Part shown: positions 59,399 to 64,000 of the stretch, in pieces
Layout: each line of letters starts with the position of its first letter
How positions within the stretch are numbered: the first letter of the stretch is position 1
DNA from: Watersipora subatra
Lineage: Eukaryota; Bryozoa; Gymnolaemata; Cheilostomatida; Watersiporidae
Assembly (NCBI RefSeq): GCF_963576615.1
Contig: NC_088708.1
Coordinates: 27,101,191 to 27,165,190, forward strand
DNA: 64,000 bases
Direction: 5' to 3'
Translations under genes and position numbers: made by a program
The notes under the pieces: model-generated
What the model was told of the DNA's origin: nothing
Database searches by the model: none
The model's input: only the letters and a program-made list of their open reading frames with translations

Positions 59399-62389
59399 GC
59401 TCTGAATTTGCCCATTGCTTAAACTAAACTTCCAATTTCATGACTCCAAAATATAGCAAAAAAATATATTTATTATTGACGATGTTATAATTTTTTTTTA
59501 CAAAGGTTTATATGATGCATTTATATTAATGCTATGTGTAAACTGCAATAAGTTCACACTACCTAAAACGAATAAGATATACGTATATACAGAGAGAGCA
59601 GTCCCAAATAAATGAATTTCGTTTTGACTAAAGAGTATTTTGCAATTTATTGCACCGGTCTGGCGCCTTTAGGTTCAGTAGTAAAACAATCGTTCATGAA
59701 GCACCAATGATTTTTTCAATTTCAAGGAAAGCGGCTTCTAACGGCTCAGAGAGAGGTTAGCGAAGTGTCCTTCCGCAACATAAAACCATACCACCACTGC
59801 AGAAAGATGCATAGGTCAAGCGCATTGATCATGATTCTCAACCAACTCCACCTCAAAAGGTAGAGTTGAAGGTAGTAAGCCAACCAATTTAATTTCTAAT
59901 AGAATACCAGTAATCCTTTTGAGTTGTTGAGTTTATTTGCCAAGCTCAATCTTTTACTTTTGGGTTTTAGCAGGCACATCTTCACCGCAATATTTTTCAG
60001 TAGGCCTAACAGAAATTTTGTTTTAGGTGTTGCATCCTGTGATATTGATGGTGGAGATTTGGTGCCATAATAAGTACTGATCAATTTTAGTTTTACTACC
60101 ACAAAGTGATTATAGGCCTATATAGTAACAATGTAATGATATACATGTACATGCATAATTTGAAATAAATAAAATTGGAATAAAAAAGGTTGACCAGTGA
60201 AAATGAGGAATCATACATTTTGCTGAATTAAACGGTGTAGTTAGCCGACTGTAATAGTCGGCACAACTTGTACAAAATATTACAAAAGAATGGCGTACAT
60301 TCATTAAGAGCAGTTTCTGAAACGCAAATAAAATTTTATGCGTTGACTTTGGGGCTTTTCCAAGATGCCAGTCATTATTAAAACATATAAAAACAACAAT
60401 GATCACGTTGAATATTATAATCATTATACGCGCATTATAAGCACTATAAAATATATGAATAAAGTAATTCAAATCTGATAAAAAGTTAATAATTATTGAA
60501 AGAACGTGAGTCATAACCATCGTCATATTTTATAACTAAAATCAATTCTAAAATTGAGTATATGGCTACAACTGCAAAAAACAATGAAAACCATAAAGTA
60601 ATGTTGTTCATTGTCTAATCATAAACTGCCAGACAAAGGCAATGTATGAGGTAAGCACTTTAACAATAGTGTTAGATATCGATTCAGCTGCTAGTGGGTT
60701 GGAGCAATTTAACACCAAAAGGTCGCTCAATTACCACACAAGATTTAAACATATATTATGTCGATACACTTAGAAATCAATTAAAAACACTTTAAACTAG
60801 GGCAACTGACTTACTTTACATATTACGTTCTATCATAGCAGCATAGTGGTAACTAGGTAAAAGAGGCCAGAACATTTTCCGAAACTGCTTTTTCCGGAGC
60901 TTTGTTACGAAAGGGAGAATATCCGGTCTAATTTTTCTCTTTATTTATACTCCTCTAATTTTCAAGCTAAAATGAATTTCTTTACCGAATTTTGTACGTC
61001 CACTAAATGCTAGACTGTCTAGAGAAAAATATCGCTAAAGTAACAGATGAGCTCCGAAGTTAGCCACAATACTTCGAGCCTTATGTCAACTCCATTTGTT
61101 CAACCATTGCACGTAATGTTATAACCGCTCTAGCGAACAACATTTCACATTATTCTCTGCTTTATTTGACGATATATTGAGTCTCGTTACTAAACACGCG
61201 GTGATAATAAGGTGAGTTGTAAAAAACTATGGTTCTGCTTGCTTGGCATAACAACTATTTTACTGCACGAGTGAGCCTAATCGTTTTGTTAAAATTCTCC
61301 CATTGGTAAGCCTAGCTACGTAATTAGTTTAGGCTTTTAACAATAAACTACAATGCCTATTTACATTATGGTTGTTGTCTATAACACCGCGTGTCATACA
61401 TCTTATACAACTGATCACTTTTAAATACGTAAATGGAGCGTTCAGGTTGCTTAATTACATAACTGGTTCAACTTATCATCAGGGTTTGCAGGAGAACTCA
61501 CGTCCATTTGTTTGAGCAAATTAATGCTACTATTTTGTGAAGATAAAATCATATGTTAGAATATTATTTAAAAGCGAATGAGGAGGTAATACACAATTTA
61601 TCTATTTCAGTTAAAATTATGTGCCATCATACATCATTCACTCAAGGTTACTTCTCGTTTATTTGCATAATCAATTATTGCGTAGTTTGGCTGCATTCGC
61701 GAGTAAGTCGCTTTGTTTAATGAAAATGTATCGGTGTAGGCCTATATTGTTAGGGCCTGTATTGCCAATATTGCATAACCGTGGTCAAATTACGTTTAAA
61801 ACATTGTTCAAAAAATACAATTTTTTTTTAAATTGTGATAGTCTTGACAGTTACATTAAGTGGCTGCCACAAACTGTACTATTACAGCTGCTTGACATTG
61901 CTAAGAAATCTTACTCATTGTTTTACTAACACTTCGCATTATAAGGTCAAATAGTACAGGCTATGTTAAGTGCTACATATTTACTATTAATAGCTAAAAC
62001 TTGTGATTATTGCATGCTTTTATAATTATAATCATCTAATTTTATTTGGATAAAATAAAATAGTTTGGTCACATTTTAGTTTATGCAATTTATGATGCCT
62101 TTCCTAGAATTTTCTGTACTAGTAACTCTAATATCCAAGAGTTAAAAACGATTGACTTATATACGTACGTTTAATGCCAAAAAGTCAAAATTGCAATAGA
62201 ACATGGTCAACATACTGTATAACATAGTGCATTCATTGCAGTGCAGGTACATCGTCACTTAATGAGTAGATTATAACATATTACATGGGTATGGCTAGTA
62301 TATGATCATTACAGGTATGTGTACTACAAGCGTGTTATAGTAAAATAGGTTACCAGGCATGAACCAAGGTGACAGGCTTTTTATTGCAG
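59399..62389. other. Intergenic; promoter region of the plus-strand gene at 62399
   Basis: No convincing coding exon. AATAATAAG followed by GTGAGT at 61212 is a good donor and could end a non-coding first exon of the gene that begins at 62399; this is inference. Confidence 0.35.
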
Positions 62390-62398
62390 ATCTGCAGG

Positions 62399-64000
62399 AT
62401 GGCAGAGGGTGGAGGTAGTACTGTTACTACCTCTCGGTATATGACAGGCAGTCCTCAGATGTTTACTGACTGGGATGGACTAATGGATGACCTCTTTCAC
62501 AATAAAGGTAGCAGAGTACCTTTCCAAAGCATCTGTTTTTGTCGAAGTTAGTTGATAAGTCAGGTGTACTGTGCGACACTCTTTGAAAACATCAAGTTCG
62601 AACTAAGCATATAATGATATTTACTAAACCTATAATTTGGCACTATTCGCAGGTTTCAAAATGAATTCGGTGGTTTCAGAAATCCTGAAAAGGACTGAGT
62701 CGTAACGTAGTTGGGTATGTCAGAATGCGATTCTAACAATTTTGTTGTCAATAGAATTCAGATGGATAAAAGTGATTGAATTTATCTTTATTTGTACTGC
62801 TGTTCAAATAAGCAGTGCTTTTATAGGTAAAGCAAATGTTTGCAGTTTTACAAAGTCTAATTGGCATGACGTTCGTTCTTTTTAACATATAGCTATTGTA
62901 TTGCTTGTTATTTGAGATGAACATTTGGTTTTACCTTTTAAATTATATATATGAATCAGGCAATGAGCAACAGAACTAACCAGGAATATACAGAAATGTC
63001 TTGCAGGTTCAACTTTGGCTCATCTTATCTCATATGGTCTAGAATTATCTCCATTTGGTTCTGGGAAAATTGTTTGAGGTTTGCTAGTGTGAAGGTAACA
63101 ACTGGGGAGTTTTCATGTTTTTCTAGAAATGATTCAGTACTACTTGAATGAAGTTACTCGCTCGTCAGGGTTGATAATTGTGGACAAATGTTGGCATCAA
63201 CTTTATTTGAGCTAGCAATCAATGACAGAGATGTCTGCTACTAATGACAGATATTCAAAACCGCCATGACCTGATGACCTCTTATATTGATCTTTTGATG
63301 TCAACTACGATAATGCGATGATAATTGTAATGACATACCCATAGATCTATGTAGTAATTGCTGCCGTGCTGCTTGCATGACACAAGGTCTCCCGTAGACT
63401 CTAACTAATGTAATTGACTTGCTTTTGAGAAATTTTTAAAGTAGGCTGGGACTCTCTTTTGTAGGGGTGTATATGTAGTACTTCTGGATTAGCAAGGCTT
63501 GATTATAATAGCAGTAGCTTGTCATTAGACCATCTCAACATTTCAATCCATATCTATACCATTGCCAGACCTACATGTATATCAGTATACCTGCATATTT
63601 ATGGTATATAATATGGATAACTTGTATTACAGAAATGATGTCATGCCTAAGGTTGCAATGTGTTGTGTTGACGTTTCTCAGAACCATTTGTGGATGCTGT
63701 GTTAATAGTAGATGCCAGTGCATATGTAGATATATCACTTCTCTTCAAGGGCTTGACAGTATTTTTAAATGCATGTTTTTAGCAAGTGTTACTGTAGAAC
63801 TGTTATCGGGCTCCTTCATTTCTTTATTGTAGAGGATGTCAGTCAATATATTTACTCGCTGAAAGACAACCCCCTAGTTATTTATCCCGGTTTTCCACAT
63901 CCCTTATTAGTATTATTTTCTATCTTTTGGACACTGACCTTTTTGGTGGTAGTGTTTTTACAATGTCCACTGAACTACAATGAGCTGACAGCGATGCTAG
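62399..64000 (+). CDS. 5' part of an unrecognised membrane protein (runs off the window)
   Basis: Exon 62399-62507 follows a good acceptor (TTTATTGCAG at 62389). It begins with ATGGCAGAGG and encodes MAEGGGSTV ... FTDWDGLMDDLFHNK, ending in phase 1 at a GTAGCA donor. The next exon starts at 63833 after CTTTATTGTAG and is open to the window end. Joined, it reads NKEDVSQYIYSLKDNPL, then a PGFPHP turn and a hydrophobic segment LLVLFSIFWTLTFLVVVFL that should span a membrane. The Asp-rich N-terminus would be cytosolic if the positive-inside rule holds. The family is not recognised. Other short exons between 62508 and 63832 cannot be excluded, but the phases already agree. Confidence 0.66.

Noticed and set aside
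60110-60526. 138-codon minus-strand hydrophobic open frame
   Set aside because: AT-rich composition alone explains it; no splice sites, domains or plausible start.

Overview
This is an AT-rich animal nuclear genome window with spliced genes, short exons, canonical GT-AG introns and many intronic repeats. The proteins are clear bilaterian orthologues. The compact introns, dense minisatellites and MITEs suggest a marine invertebrate, probably a lophotrochozoan; nothing here fixes the phylum.

Layout. (1) 171-23723, minus strand: a complete USP7 deubiquitinase gene, rebuilt as 25 coding exons that join in frame to about 1124 residues, with eight minisatellite arrays and several transposons in its introns. 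(2) 24030-32800: intergenic DNA with a decayed hAT transposon, a piggyBac-like fragment and an 877-bp MITE flanked by TTAA. (3) 33035-34978, plus strand: a four-exon HAPSTR1 (C16orf72) orthologue. (4) 35619-50726, minus strand: a kinesin-9 gene closest to KIF6, 15 coding exons, about 1212 residues, with a long coiled-coil tail and a terminal IQ motif. It ends tail-to-tail with HAPSTR1. (5) 53014-58107, minus strand: the 3' part of a multi-exon gene of unknown function with a Cys-rich C-terminus. (6) 58519-59394: a second copy of the TTAA MITE. (7) 62399-64000, plus strand: the first two coding exons of an unrecognised membrane protein that runs off the window.

How the genes relate. USP7 and HAPSTR1 lie head-to-head as neighbours, the arrangement I recall for human 16p13.2. 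Both proteins act in the ubiquitin/p53 stress network (HAPSTR1 through HUWE1), so this looks like very old microsynteny. The mobile content is mostly non-autonomous DNA transposons (hAT, TTAA-type, Tc1/mariner-type) plus a tRNA-derived SINE family with at least three copies. The very long open frames at 9-10 kb and 17.7-19.2 kb are translations of 48-bp and 15-bp tandem repeats, not genes.
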